From Rossellomorea vietnamensis (GTDB lineage Bacteria > Bacillota > Bacilli > Bacillales > Bacillaceae_B): a stretch of DNA of 64,000 bases. This document shows positions 26,281 to 35,764 of the stretch, one piece after another. The stretch covers positions 248,001 to 312,000 of the forward strand of contig NZ_CP104558.1 in NCBI RefSeq assembly GCF_025398035.1, written 5' to 3'. Numbering within the stretch: position 1 is the stretch's first letter; the number at the start of each line of letters is the position of its first letter. The position numbers and the translations under genes were made by a program. The notes beneath the pieces are model-generated. The model saw nothing but the letters and a program-made list of their open reading frames with translations. It did not search any database and was not told where the DNA came from.

Positions 26281-27057
26281 ATGAAAGAAGATAAAGTTGT
26301 CCTAATAACGGGCGGATCAAAGGGAATCGGAAGAAAGACCGTGGAGGAGTTCTCTAAACAAGGATACACGGTCATCCTGAATTATAGAAGCGATGATTCT
26401 CTTGTAGAGGGGTTGGTTAATGAATTAACTCAAACATACTCCAATTCCATCATCCCGATCAAAGGGGACATTTCCTTGCCGGAAGAATGTGAACGGATGG
26501 CATCAGAAATCTGGAATAAGGTGGAGAGCGTCGACATCCTGATTCACAATGCCGGACCCTATGTTAAAGAAAGAAAGTCTTTTGCCGAATATTCCCCTGA
26601 GGAATGGAATTATATTGTGAATGGGAATTTAAATAGTGTATTTTACTTATCCAGGCTAATGATTCCAAAGATGCGTGAAAAACAATGGGGAAGAATCATC
26701 ACATTTGGATATGACAGGGTCGAATCAGCACCTGGCTGGATTTACCGATCTGCCTTCGCTGCAGCGAAGGCGGGTCTCGCTTCCTTCACAAAAACGATTT
26801 CAATCGAAGAAGCAAAAAACGGTATAACGGCAAATATGGTCTGCCCTGGTGACATTATAGGTGATTGGAAAGAAAGTGAAATCAGCAGGGCCAAAGAACA
26901 ATATGATCCACATACACCGATTGGCCGACCGGGAACAGGGGAGGATTTGGCGAGGATCATTTCTTTCCTATGCCAGGAAGAATCCGATTTCATTACCGGT
27001 TCCATCATTCCCGTTACAGGTGGTAAGGATGTACTTGGGAAGGTATTTCATCAATAA
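26281..27057 (+). CDS. Short-chain dehydrogenase-like protein with altered active site
   Basis: This 258-residue FabG-like SDR fold binds NAD(P) through TGGSKGIG (about 11-18) and has the structural NAGP motif. In the active-site helix the usual YxxxK is FAAAK (from SAFAAAKAG), so the catalytic Tyr is Phe, and the preceding strand (IITFGYDRVESAPGW) lacks the usual Ser-Ser. The codon is TTC, so this is not a one-letter misreading of TAC caused by frame. It may be a non-catalytic or differently acting member. ATG 26281 follows GGAG; the in-frame GTG at 26272 overlaps that site. Confidence 0.85.
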   Translation: MKEDKVVLITGGSKGIGRKTVEEFSKQGYTVILNYRSDDSLVEGLVNELTQTYSNSIIPIKGDISLPEECERMASEIWNKVESVDILIHNAGPYVKERKSFAEYSPEEWNYIVNGNLNSVFYLSRLMIPKMREKQWGRIITFGYDRVESAPGWIYRSAFAAAKAGLASFTKTISIEEAKNGITANMVCPGDIIGDWKESEISRAKEQYDPHTPIGRPGTGEDLARIISFLCQEESDFITGSIIPVTGGKDVLGKVFHQ

Positions 27058-27058
27058 A

Positions 27059-27088
27059 GAGCAACGGCAGTAATGCAGTCCGTTGCTC
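27059..27088. terminator. Convergent hairpin between SDR and MATE genes
   Basis: GAGCAACGG pairs with CCGTTGCTC around a 12-base loop; the T tract is weak on both sides, so termination may be inefficient. Confidence 0.55.
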
Positions 27089-27102
27089 ATTCGGTCCCTA
27101 TT

Positions 27103-28461
27103 CTAATGACTATATTGTTTTCTGTATTTCTTTTGTATAAATAGGAGCCGACCTGACAATGTGATCGCCCCTGCCGTTAAGCCTGATGTAAGCCCCAGCC
27201 AGTACCCGTATGGACCGAAAGTTGTGTAGTTAGCAAGAATATAACCCAATGGAAGGCCGATCACCCAATAAGACACAAGAGCCATGATGAAGGTGATATT
27301 GACATCCTTATATCCTCTAAGGGCACCTTGGACAGGGGCTTGTATCGCGTCTGAAAGCTGGAAGAATACGGCATACAATAAGAAGTGAGCCGTTAATTTT
27401 AATACATACGCATCATCCGAGTAAAGATAGGCGATTTCAGAACGGAATACGAGTAATATGATTCCATATATGACAGCTAACAGCAATGCAAAGCTGACGC
27501 CCATCCAGCTGTAAATCTTCGCATCACGGAGCCTCTTGGCACCGACCTCAAAGCCTACGACGATGGTCAATGCCATGGATATGCTCAGTGGGATCATATA
27601 GAGGAAGGATGCGAAATTGATCGCTGCCTGGTGACCCGCAATGACCACTGTATCGTAATTGCTCATCAACAAAGTAACAGCTGAAAAAATGCTTACTTCG
27701 AAGAAAATCGATAAACCAATCGGTACACCGATCACAAAGATTTCTTTCCACTTGGCAAGGTCAGGCTTATGGATGGTCCGAAAGATAGTATATTGACTAA
27801 AAGGCCCTTTCGTATGGACGACCCAGAAGGCGATGAGCGTAATAAGCCAATAGGTGAGGGCAGAGGCAACACCTGCACCCACCCCTCCAAGTGCAGGGAG
27901 TCCCAACTTACCAAAAATAAGAAGATAATTGAATACGACATTAATCGGCAGGGACATGAGAGTGATGAACATGGTCACCCTCGTCATCCCCAGGGCGTCG
28001 ATGAACGATCGTAATACATTATAGATGAATAAGGGGATCATTCCGAACGAGAGGGCAATGAGATATTCCTTTGCCACAATACGGACTTCCGGTTCTATAT
28101 TCATCCCGTTTAATATCGGGTTGAGGACGAGTCCCCCAGTCACCATGACGATAAGGGATAAAGCGACGGCTGCATATACACCTTGAAGCACGGTATGGGG
28201 AACTTCTTTCTTATTGCCTCGTCCGTTCAATTGGGCGACGATGGGCGTCACGGCCAAAAGGATCCCGCTTAATCCTGTGAAGACGGGTACCCAAAGGGAA
28301 GAGCCGATGGCGACACCTGCCAGATCAATGGGAGAATATTTCCCTGACATGATCGTGTCGAAGAAATTCATGGCAAACATCCCGAGCTGCGTGACAAGGA
28401 TGGGGATGAGTATGATGGATAGTTGTGTGATCTTATCTTTCAATGTATGAGTTTCTCTCAT
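27103..28461 (-). CDS. MATE family multidrug efflux transporter
   Basis: A 452-residue, 12-helix transporter of the NorM/DinF-like MATE group, exporting cationic compounds in exchange for Na+ or H+. Two homologous six-helix halves are visible, the first starting at residue 20 with FFDTIMSGKYSPIDLAGVAIGSS-type sequence. The ATG at 28461 has AAGGAGT upstream. It is divergent from the carotenoid operon and probably unrelated to it. Confidence 0.93.
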   Translation of the reverse strand: MRETHTLKDKITQLSIILIPILVTQLGMFAMNFFDTIMSGKYSPIDLAGVAIGSSLWVPVFTGLSGILLAVTPIVAQLNGRGNKKEVPHTVLQGVYAAVALSLIVMVTGGLVLNPILNGMNIEPEVRIVAKEYLIALSFGMIPLFIYNVLRSFIDALGMTRVTMFITLMSLPINVVFNYLLIFGKLGLPALGGVGAGVASALTYWLITLIAFWVVHTKGPFSQYTIFRTIHKPDLAKWKEIFVIGVPIGLSIFFEVSIFSAVTLLMSNYDTVVIAGHQAAINFASFLYMIPLSISMALTIVVGFEVGAKRLRDAKIYSWMGVSFALLLAVIYGIILLVFRSEIAYLYSDDAYVLKLTAHFLLYAVFFQLSDAIQAPVQGALRGYKDVNITFIMALVSYWVIGLPLGYILANYTTFGPYGYWLGLTSGLTAGAITLSGRLLFIQKKYRKQYSH

Positions 28462-28609
28462 TAAACGTACTCCTTCTGCATGCCTTCAGATACAGCATGG
28501 TGATTTCACTATCATACTGTACCATATTTTCATGGGGATAGAGAGTGAAATATGCTTACCAAACGAGGACTCATGATGAATGAGGAAAATGACCATATGG
28601 GAGGAAAGA

Positions 28610-29377
28610 ATGACTAAACATTGGCAGGACTGGATTTGGTTAGTGTTTATTATATGGTATGGGGTGGGAATCATACTGGTTTCGCTCGACTTGCTGCCTC
28701 CGTCCCTTCATTGGGCAAATGCCATCTTTTTATATTTAGCAGGGTTATTGGCCATTCTTTATGCAATGAAGAGACTCGGGACCCGACCCGGACTGATCTT
28801 ATCTTTATGCATCATGCTGCTGACGATCATCGCCGAGAGTTTAGGTGTCCATTATGGTCTGATATTCGGGTCCTATCATTATGAAAAGGATTTTGGGTTT
28901 CAATTATTCGGAGTACCAGTGACAATCGGCTTCGCTTGGGTGATGGTGGTATTCACCAGCATGTCACATTTTGAGTTCCTCTTGAAGAGGGCGAAGACAG
29001 TCGGGGGAGCGTTAGTCTATAGTACAGTGACCTCTCTATTAGCGGTGACAATGGATTTGATCATCGACCCCGTTGCCTTTAAAGGCAGGGAATACTGGAT
29101 ATGGGATCAAGGGGGAGCATATTATGATATCCCCGCACAAAACTTCCTGGGATGGTTTTTTGTTTCATTTTTCATCCAATGCTTCCTGTATATATGGATG
29201 GAGCGTGAAGGCTTCTCTACCAAATGGAGCGTCCGGATGAGGAAGCTATACTTCCTTGTGATCTTAATGTTTATAGTGACGGCTATGGTGGAAGGGCTAT
29301 GGCTTGCGGTTCTTGTCACTTCGTCATTTTACACGGCATCTCTTATTCTAAGAACACGATTGGAGAAAGTAGCATGA
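28610..29377 (+). CDS. cruF: Carotenoid biosynthesis membrane protein, CruF-like (DUF422)
   Basis: This 255-residue protein has about seven membrane helices and the DUF422/CruF pattern (AESLGVHYGLIFGSYHYEKDFG; TMDLIIDPVAFKGREYWIWDQGGAYYDIPAQNFLGWFF). CruF proteins hydrate the psi end of linear carotenes (1',2'-hydratase). In pigmented Bacillus the homologue belongs to the pathway to glycosylated apo-lycopenoate-type C30 carotenoids. The start ATG 28610 has GGGAGG five bases upstream; the open frame from 28580 has none. ATGA overlap with the next gene shows an operon. Confidence 0.85.
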   Translation: MTKHWQDWIWLVFIIWYGVGIILVSLDLLPPSLHWANAIFLYLAGLLAILYAMKRLGTRPGLILSLCIMLLTIIAESLGVHYGLIFGSYHYEKDFGFQLFGVPVTIGFAWVMVVFTSMSHFEFLLKRAKTVGGALVYSTVTSLLAVTMDLIIDPVAFKGREYWIWDQGGAYYDIPAQNFLGWFFVSFFIQCFLYIWMEREGFSTKWSVRMRKLYFLVILMFIVTAMVEGLWLAVLVTSSFYTASLILRTRLEKVA

Positions 29378-30090
29378 TTGAACCGAAAAAAAGTAAGAGA
29401 TTTCAACAACTGCTGTCGGGCTATCTTACTTACCAGCTCAAAAAGCATTTTTATCGTGTGTGGATCGAAGACCAACGAGACTCGTTTCAACAGGGTTCTG
29501 GTCACCTGGTACTTGCCAATCATTCAAGCTGGTGGGATGGATTGATGGTCTTTTACTTAAATCATCATGTGATAAAAGAAGACAGCTTCGCCATGATGAG
29601 CCAGAAAGGAATGGAGGATTTCCCCTTCTTTCGGAAAATCGGTGCATTCTCTGTCAATCCCCATTCTCCGAAAGACCTCATCACTTCTTTGAAATTCGCT
29701 GAGAAGTGTTTACAAGAGAAGAAAACGGTTTGGATCTTTCCTCAAGGAATGGAAGAGCATCTTGAAAAGAGACCCTTATCCTTTATGAGTGGACCGGGTT
29801 ATTTGTACGAACGAAATGCGGAAATCCTTGTCACAATGGTCACATTTTATTATACTTTCCGTCATGATCAAAGACCCGAGTTGTTCATCCGGATTGGCCG
29901 GGAAAACTTGGATAGAAGTCAGCTCTCAACACGGGAAGAGGTGACAGGGCACTTAAGAATGGGTATGGAAACGAGGCTTGATGGCTTGAAGAAGGATATC
30001 ATTCATGAAAACATATCCTCATTTGAATTGTTGCTTAAAGGATTTCCGACAAATAGTGAATGGTTGAGCTTTTGGAAGAGAAGAAAGTAG
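29374..30090 (+). CDS. Lysophospholipid-type acyltransferase (carotenoid cluster)
   Basis: This 238-residue PlsC-like acyltransferase has the catalytic NHSSWWD box (HX4D, about 49-55) and FPQGMEEH in place of the FPEGTR motif. It overlaps cruF by ATGA, with GGAGAAAG upstream. Sandwiched between a carotenoid hydratase and a glycosyltransferase, it most likely acylates the sugar of a glycosyl-carotenoid rather than lysophosphatidate. That substrate is inferred from context. Confidence 0.82.
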   Translation: MIEPKKSKRFQQLLSGYLTYQLKKHFYRVWIEDQRDSFQQGSGHLVLANHSSWWDGLMVFYLNHHVIKEDSFAMMSQKGMEDFPFFRKIGAFSVNPHSPKDLITSLKFAEKCLQEKKTVWIFPQGMEEHLEKRPLSFMSGPGYLYERNAEILVTMVTFYYTFRHDQRPELFIRIGRENLDRSQLSTREEVTGHLRMGMETRLDGLKKDIIHENISSFELLLKGFPTNSEWLSFWKRRK

Positions 30091-30103
30091 GGGTGGAAAG
30101 AAA

Positions 30104-31201
30104 ATGATGTATTATTATATACTGATCACCTTCCTATTTCTATTGGCTACGTTGATCAATCTGCTTTTTTTACCAAAGCTATCCCGTAAGTCGACGGTAA
30201 ATGACTTGGTTTCCGTACTGGTTCCAATGAGGAACGAGGAAAGAAATGTAAAAGGGCTAATCGAAAGCATCAAGAGAATTACCCACTCCCCCGTGGAATT
30301 TATCATATTGGATGATGGGTCGACGGATCGAACAAGAGAGCTCCTGACACGCTTAACAAAAGACGATCCCCGCTTCAGGATCATCGATGGAAAGCACCTT
30401 CCACAAGGGTGGGTGGGAAAGGTCCATGCCTGCAACGAGCTTAGCCGGCATGCCTCAGGTTCGTATTATCTTTATCTGGACGCCGATGTTAGGGTTTCTC
30501 CATCCATCATTGATAAAGTATTATTCCAAATGGAACGATATGATTCGGGGCTTGTAACGGGATTTCCCCACTTTCCCTTACCGACCTTCCTTAGTAAAAT
30601 GCTGGTACCGTTCCAGCACTTTCTCGTCTATTTTCACCTTCCCCTCGCTGTGGCAAATCATACGACCAGAAGTGCATTCACGGCAGCTCATGGAGCATTT
30701 ATGTTTTTCAAAAAGGAAGCGTACGATGATTGCGGTGGACATGAGGCTGTTAAGTCGTCTCTCCTGGAGGATGTCCACCTCTCAAGGAAAGTAAAGGAAA
30801 ACGGGTGGAAGGTGACACTTGTCAATAATAGCTTTGACGTGACCTGTCATATGTATGAAACGAATAAGGAAGTTTGGGAAGGATTTTTGAAGAATATCTA
30901 CGTAGGCACGGGAAGAAGTCCGATATCGGTTATCCTTCTTTCCCTATTTTATTCCATTTTCTACATCCTTCCCCTGCCTTTAGCCCTTTACGGGTTGGTG
31001 TCGGGTGAGTTCGGGTACGTTCTTCCCTTGTTGGGAATATGGGTGCAAACATTCATGATAGACATCATTTCCAATCAATCAAAATGGCATTTTCTATTGG
31101 TTCCTATCGCATCCATCTTCTTTATTTTCATCATGTGGGCGTCTATGCTGAGGGGAATGAAAAATCAGGGATACACGTGGAAAGGAAGGACCTATTCATG
31201 A
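30104..31201 (+). CDS. Family 2 glycosyltransferase (carotenoid cluster)
   Basis: A 365-residue GT-A enzyme with an N-terminal membrane helix, a family 2 catalytic domain (LVPMRNEERNV, LDDGSTDRT at about 66-74, YLDADVRVS at about 125-133, and LLEDVHLSRKVKENGW) and two or three C-terminal helices. The layout is that of CruC/CrtQ-type carotenoid glycosyltransferases. Its stop overlaps the start of the desaturase gene (ATGA). It probably glycosylates the carotenoid hydroxyl or carboxyl end; the donor sugar is not predictable. Confidence 0.85.
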   Translation: MMYYYILITFLFLLATLINLLFLPKLSRKSTVNDLVSVLVPMRNEERNVKGLIESIKRITHSPVEFIILDDGSTDRTRELLTRLTKDDPRFRIIDGKHLPQGWVGKVHACNELSRHASGSYYLYLDADVRVSPSIIDKVLFQMERYDSGLVTGFPHFPLPTFLSKMLVPFQHFLVYFHLPLAVANHTTRSAFTAAHGAFMFFKKEAYDDCGGHEAVKSSLLEDVHLSRKVKENGWKVTLVNNSFDVTCHMYETNKEVWEGFLKNIYVGTGRSPISVILLSLFYSIFYILPLPLALYGLVSGEFGYVLPLLGIWVQTFMIDIISNQSKWHFLLVPIASIFFIFIMWASMLRGMKNQGYTWKGRTYS

Positions 31202-32685
31202 AGAATATCATCATCATTGGCGGGGGATTAGGGGGATTGTCAGCAGCGATATCCCTTCAAAGTAAAGGATATCATGTTACGGTCGTAGATCAGAACCAGC
31301 ACCCAGGCGGGAAAATGATGCGGGTCGAAATCGGCGGCTACTCCTTTGATTTCGGCCCGAATACGATTACGATGCCCCACGTCTTTCAATCAGTGATCAA
31401 TGATGCAGGAGGGGACTCCTCCCGTTATTTTGAGTTTGAAAGACTTGTAAAACATACGAAAAACGTTTTTCCGGATGGAAGGATCCTCTATCAATCAGCC
31501 GACCCCGAAGAAATGATGAACGAACTTAAAGAGATCGATCCCTATGGGGCAGCTCATTATTCAGAGTATTTAAAAGAGGTAGAAAAGCTTTTTACATTGG
31601 CTGAGAAAGGTTTTTTTTACCGGGTATTTGGTTCTTGGAAGGATTATCTGTCACCAAGTCTTTCCTATAGCTTTATGAAGGTCCGTCCCTTTGAGAAAAT
31701 GGACCATTTTCATAGAAGGTTCTTTCGGGATGAAGAAGTGTTGAAGGTGTTCAATCGGTATGCGACGTATATAGGCTCATCACCTTATGAGTGCCCTGCC
31801 ACCTTTTCATTGATCGGTCATCTTGAGATGAAAGATGGAGTGTACTATACGAAAGGTGGAAACCCTAGGATTGCCGAAGGGTTTCGTTCTTTCTTCCAGG
31901 AACTCGGGGGAAGATTACGTCTCGGAGTTAGAATGAAAGAGATCGTGGTGAAGGGGGAAAGGGCAGTCGGAGTCACAACAGAAGATGGAGAATTTCTTCC
32001 TGCTGACGACGTGATCGTGAATGGGGACTTTATCACCGCTACGAAAGAATTGATAGAGGAGGGGGATCGACCGAGTCATCCTGACGTGAAGCTTGATTCC
32101 TATGAACCGTCGATTTCGGCTTTCGTGATTTTAGCGGGTCTCAGGACCTTCCAGGAATCCATTCATCATCATCAGGTTTATTTCACAGAGGACTATCATA
32201 AGGAATTCACCGAAATATTCTCTGAAAAGAAGCTCCCAAGTGACCCAACGATCTATATCAGCCATTCGGCAGCCACAGATCCAAGCGTCACAAAGGGAAG
32301 TAATTTATTTATCCTTGTCAATGCACCCGCCATCGAATTGACAGATGAAGAAGTTCAGTCGTATAAAGAGAAGATTTATCAAATATTAGAAGAAAAGGGA
32401 TTGTCTATAAAGGAATCCCTGGAAGTGGAGAAAATCTACACACCGGACACCATAAAACATAAATTCTCTGCCTATAAAGGCTCTCTTTACGGCCTGGCCT
32501 CCCACCGTATGACCGAAGCATTTCTTCGTCCTTCCAATGTCAGCAAGGATATCCATCACCTTTTCTACACGGGTGGAACGACACATCCCGGTGGAGGATC
32601 CCCGATGGTCACGATAAGTGGAAGAAATGTAGCCAATTATATTTTAAAAAGGGATAGGGGCCATACATCTCGGTCATTCTCTTGA
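31198..32685 (+). CDS. Carotenoid desaturase/oxygenase (CrtI/CrtN family)
   Basis: A 495-residue FAD enzyme with the N-terminal dinucleotide motif IIIGGGLGGLSAAISLQSKG, the PGGKMMR and FGPNTITMP stretches, and the C-terminal YTGGTTHPGGGSPMVTISGR signature of phytoene/diapophytoene desaturases. It could be a dehydrosqualene desaturase (CrtN) or a terminal oxygenase (CrtNb/CrtP type); the sequence does not settle this. The start at 31198, with AAAGGAAGGA upstream, overlaps the glycosyltransferase stop. An IS3 element lies 22 bp past the stop and would cut off anything originally co-transcribed downstream. Confidence 0.88.
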   Translation: MKNIIIIGGGLGGLSAAISLQSKGYHVTVVDQNQHPGGKMMRVEIGGYSFDFGPNTITMPHVFQSVINDAGGDSSRYFEFERLVKHTKNVFPDGRILYQSADPEEMMNELKEIDPYGAAHYSEYLKEVEKLFTLAEKGFFYRVFGSWKDYLSPSLSYSFMKVRPFEKMDHFHRRFFRDEEVLKVFNRYATYIGSSPYECPATFSLIGHLEMKDGVYYTKGGNPRIAEGFRSFFQELGGRLRLGVRMKEIVVKGERAVGVTTEDGEFLPADDVIVNGDFITATKELIEEGDRPSHPDVKLDSYEPSISAFVILAGLRTFQESIHHHQVYFTEDYHKEFTEIFSEKKLPSDPTIYISHSAATDPSVTKGSNLFILVNAPAIELTDEEVQSYKEKIYQILEEKGLSIKESLEVEKIYTPDTIKHKFSAYKGSLYGLASHRMTEAFLRPSNVSKDIHHLFYTGGTTHPGGGSPMVTISGRNVANYILKRDRGHTSRSFS

Positions 32686-32715
32686 ATACAAAGAGTCCTT
32701 TCATAAAGGTATCGA

Positions 32716-32752
32716 CCCCCAAAAGTTAGAGTAGAAAACTAACTTTTGGGGG
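32716..32752 (+). promoter_or_regulatory. IS left-end hairpin that buries the orfA ribosome site
   Basis: CCCCCAAAAGTTAG (32716-32729) pairs perfectly with CTAACTTTTGGGGG (32739-32752). The G run of the right arm is the only ribosome-binding sequence before ATG 32760. RNA read in from outside would fold and hide it, while RNA started inside the IS would lack the left arm. Confidence 0.65.
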
Positions 32753-32759
32753 TGTTTTT

Positions 32760-33323
32760 ATGGCTAAATATAGTGAAGAATTTAAACTAAAACTTGTCAC
32801 CGAGTATCTGGATGGCCATCTTGGATATAAATCATTGGCGAAAAAATATAACCTACCTTCTAAGACACCACTACTAGATTGGGTAAGAGCTTATAAAACA
32901 CAAGGAATAGAAGGTATAAAGCGAAGAGAAATAAACAAAGCGTACTCTGTTCAATTTAAATTAGATACGATACTATTTATGTTAGAGACAGGCGCTTCTT
33001 ATCAGGAAACTGCGGAACAATTTAAGCTGAACAATCCTTCATTAATTCATTCTTGGACGAAAATATTTAATGAACAAGGAGTAGATGGCCTGAAACCTAA
33101 ATTAAAGGGGAGACCTTCTATGTCTAAGAAACCTAATAAATCGGAGAAGAAGGAAGAGAAAAAGGTAACACGCGAAGAGGAATTAGAACGCGAGAATGAA
33201 TTACTGCGATTGGAAAATGCGTACCTAAAAAAGTTGAGAGCTTTTCGGGAGAATCCGAATGCCTTCCGCGAAAAGCACAAGCCAAGCTCGCATTCGAACT
33301 TAAAGAAGAAGGATTCCGATTAA
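32760..33323 (+). CDS. IS3 transposase OrfA
   Basis: A 187-residue protein with two helix-turn-helix motifs (about 10-50 and 65-105) and a C-terminal leucine-zipper-like coiled coil (about 135-160, EELERENELLRLENAYLKKL). It binds the terminal repeats and regulates transposition. The frameshift signal A-AAA-AAG at 33227-33233 lies within the coiled-coil region, at LKK; a -1 slip makes the OrfAB transposase. Confidence 0.92.
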   Translation: MAKYSEEFKLKLVTEYLDGHLGYKSLAKKYNLPSKTPLLDWVRAYKTQGIEGIKRREINKAYSVQFKLDTILFMLETGASYQETAEQFKLNNPSLIHSWTKIFNEQGVDGLKPKLKGRPSMSKKPNKSEKKEEKKVTREEELERENELLRLENAYLKKLRAFRENPNAFREKHKPSSHSNLKKKDSD

Positions 33324-33340
33324 AAGATATTTTTCAAGTA

Positions 33341-34153
33341 GTGGGGATTCCCGAAGCAACCTACCACTATCATGTGAAGGGTTTTGACAAAGAGGATTCA
33401 AATGCAGAATTAAAAGAACTCATTACTTCCCTATTTAAAAAATTTCATGAACGTTATGGGTATAAACGGATTACGAAGGAATTAAAGAAATTAGGTCATC
33501 ATATCAATCATAAAAAAGTATATCGTATTATGCGAGACATCGGATTGAAATGTGTAAAATTCATGCGGAAATCCCGTAAATACAATTCGTATAAGGGGAA
33601 CGTTGGAAAGGTGGCAAAGAACCGATTATCACGCCGGTTTAACACGCATGTCCCTCTACAAAAATTAGTAACTGACATTACAGAATTTAAATGTCTAAAC
33701 GAAGAGAAGTTATATTTAAATCCCATTCTTGACCTCTATAACGGAGAAATCATCGCGTACGGAATCAGGAAACGTCCCACGTTAGATCTAGTCACGGAAC
33801 CTTTACATGAAACGATAGAAATAATAAGAGATCACGCAATCTATCGAACCACCATCCATTCTGATCAAGGCTGGCATTACCAGCACAATCAATGGGTGAA
33901 GACATTAAAGAAGAATAATGTATTCCAAAGCATGTCACGGAAAGCTACATGCGCAGACAACGCTGTAATGGAAAACTTTTTTGGTGTTTTGAAGCAGGAA
34001 ATGTATTATGGAGAAAAATTAGTTACCTTTGAGGATTTGAGAAGCCGGATTGAAGAATATATCCACTGGTACAATCATGAACGTTCAAAAGAAAAATTGG
34101 ATGGACTTAGTCCAGTCGAATACCGAACTCAGTCCATCCAATCAGCTGCATAA
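33341..34153 (+). CDS. IS3 transposase OrfB (DDE integrase domain)
   Basis: A 270-residue segment carrying an HTH_21 region (about 15-65) and an rve-type integrase core with VTDITEF, HSDQGWHYQ and ENFFGVLKQE supplying the D, D and E. The reading frame is -1 relative to OrfA and is open back to the slippery site, so the functional product is the OrfAB fusion; the listed start is only the first possible internal start. It has no stops or frameshifts. Confidence 0.9.
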   Translation: MGIPEATYHYHVKGFDKEDSNAELKELITSLFKKFHERYGYKRITKELKKLGHHINHKKVYRIMRDIGLKCVKFMRKSRKYNSYKGNVGKVAKNRLSRRFNTHVPLQKLVTDITEFKCLNEEKLYLNPILDLYNGEIIAYGIRKRPTLDLVTEPLHETIEIIRDHAIYRTTIHSDQGWHYQHNQWVKTLKKNNVFQSMSRKATCADNAVMENFFGVLKQEMYYGEKLVTFEDLRSRIEEYIHWYNHERSKEKLDGLSPVEYRTQSIQSAA

Positions 34154-34299
34154 CAAAACTCTAACTTTTGGGGTTAGCCACCAAAAGGGTCTCTTTTCTT
34201 TTTGTCAAATTTTCGTGGTTCTATCCCGCTTCTATTTTTGGTAAAGTGTATAATGGTTAGAGAGAAGGAAATTAGAATCTGAGTTAGGAGTTTATACAT

Positions 34300-35370
34300 A
34301 TGAAGAAACGAATATTATTTACGGGCGGAGGATCGGCGGGCCACGTCACGGTTAATACAGCATTGATTCCACACTTTGAAAAAGAAGGTTGGGACATCAC
34401 GTATATAGGTTCGGAAGATGGGATTGAAAAGGAAATCATCACTGAACAATTTCCCCATATCCCATACAAGAGCATTTCCAGCGGCAAGCTGAGAAGATAT
34501 TTTTCCTGGAAAAACTTTTCAGATCCGTTTCGAGTGATGAAAGGCGTGTTTGACGCATTATCCGTCATCAGGAAAACGAAGCCGGACATCATCTTTTCCA
34601 AAGGGGGATTCGTATCCGTCCCGGTCGTGATGGCCGCAAAGATGGCGAAAGTTCCTGTAGCGATCCATGAGTCCGATGTGACCCCGGGACTTGCCAATAA
34701 ATTAGCCGTCCCATTCGCAACTAAAATTTTCACCACCTTCCCGGAAACGGTTCAATCCCTTCCGAGTGAAAAATCTTTATGCGCAGGAGCCATCATCCGC
34801 GAGGAATTATTCACGGGTGATACCCGTGAAGGGAAGAGATTAACCGGTTATTATGAGGATAAACCCGTTTTGATGATCATGGGAGGAAGTCTTGGTGCAA
34901 GAAAAATTAACGAAGCGGTAAGAGGGAATCTGGAGGAGCTGCTGACGGCCTTTCAGATCATTCATATTTGCGGGAAAGGCAATGTAGATGAAAGCCTCGT
35001 ACAAAAAGGGTATCGTCAATACGAATTCATCAAGGGTGAACTGCCTCATTACCTGGCGATGACGGATTTCGTGATCTCCCGTGCCGGTTCGAATTCAATC
35101 TTTGAATTCCTGGCTTTAAAGAAACCGATGTTATTGATCCCCCTCTCCAGGGAAGCGAGCCGGGGAGATCAAATCCTAAATGCCAACAGTTTCGTGAAAC
35201 ACGGTTATGCAATAAAGCTGGAAGAAGAAGAACTGAACGAAAAGAGCTTCTTGGACCGTGTCAATGAGCTTAAGTCCAATCGTGACATCATGATCCGCAA
35301 TATGGAAAAAGGTGAAAAAGCCTACACTATCCAGGATATGTATGAGGTACTTTCCTCCATGTCCCGATAA
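34300..35370 (+). CDS. murG: MurG-type UDP-GlcNAc transferase paralogue
   Basis: A 356-residue GT28 enzyme with [15 protein letters not shown] (7-21), [14 protein letters not shown] (about 99-112), HESDVTPG (about 122-129), GGSLGA and [11 protein letters not shown]. MurG adds GlcNAc to lipid I on the inner face of the membrane. It is alone here rather than in a division/cell-wall cluster, and resembles the second MurG found in several Bacillus genomes. AGGAG precedes ATG 34300. Whether it is the main or an extra MurG cannot be decided from this window. Confidence 0.88.
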   Translation: MKKRILFTGGGSAGHVTVNTALIPHFEKEGWDITYIGSEDGIEKEIITEQFPHIPYKSISSGKLRRYFSWKNFSDPFRVMKGVFDALSVIRKTKPDIIFSKGGFVSVPVVMAAKMAKVPVAIHESDVTPGLANKLAVPFATKIFTTFPETVQSLPSEKSLCAGAIIREELFTGDTREGKRLTGYYEDKPVLMIMGGSLGARKINEAVRGNLEELLTAFQIIHICGKGNVDESLVQKGYRQYEFIKGELPHYLAMTDFVISRAGSNSIFEFLALKKPMLLIPLSREASRGDQILNANSFVKHGYAIKLEEEELNEKSFLDRVNELKSNRDIMIRNMEKGEKAYTIQDMYEVLSSMSR

Positions 35371-35430
35371 AGAGTCATTGTACTCCCCCTCATGCATATA
35401 GTATACAAATGGTTGAAGGGGAGAAGTGGA

Positions 35431-35580
35431 ATGGCATATCAATATTCAAAAGGATGGTACCTTCAAGAGCTTAAAAAGATGGGAATCAATCATCATCCGT
35501 TAGAAAAAAGGAAATTGGAGAATTATAAAACATTCGTGGTTAGAAACCTGTATTTTGAAAAAATAGCTAAACAAAAATAA
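35431..35580 (+). CDS. yflJ: YflJ family small protein (DUF2639)
   Basis: A 49-residue basic protein with the pattern GWYLQELKKMGI...HPLEKRKLENYKTFVVRNLY, which I recognise as the YflJ family of Bacillus. The start ATG 35431 follows AAGGGGAG; the longer open frame from 35392 has no ribosome site. The function is unknown. Confidence 0.82.
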   Translation: MAYQYSKGWYLQELKKMGINHHPLEKRKLENYKTFVVRNLYFEKIAKQK

Positions 35581-35584
35581 AATA

Positions 35585-35652
35585 GGAGCTGAGTGTATCG
35601 GTGCTGATCTTAGAATGTAAACTAAAGCATCAATTCATTCAGCTCCGTTTTA
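35585..35652 (+). terminator. Terminator after yflJ
   Basis: GGAGCTGAGTG (35585-35595) pairs with CATTCAGCTCC (35636-35646) and is followed by GTTTTATTT. The 40-base loop is long, so efficiency is uncertain. Confidence 0.6.
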
Positions 35653-35764
35653 TTTAGTGGAATTATGGAGGGGGATTTTGAATTTTTCATGGGATTTTCA
35701 TTTAATTTTCATGTTTGAGGGTTATAGTAAACGTATAATTCTTAATGATAATAGGAGAACGTAA

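Larger units (their letters stand above)
32708..34182 (+). mobile_element. IS3-family (IS150-like) insertion sequence, complete
   Basis: A 1,475-bp element bounded by imperfect inverted repeats that agree at 21 of 25 positions; the shared core is CCCCAAAAGTTAGAGT. Possible 3-bp target duplications AAA lie at 32705-32707 and 34183-34185. It contains orfA, a slippery A6G, orfB and a left-end hairpin. Both frames are intact, so it may be active. It sits directly behind the carotenoid operon. Confidence 0.88.
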
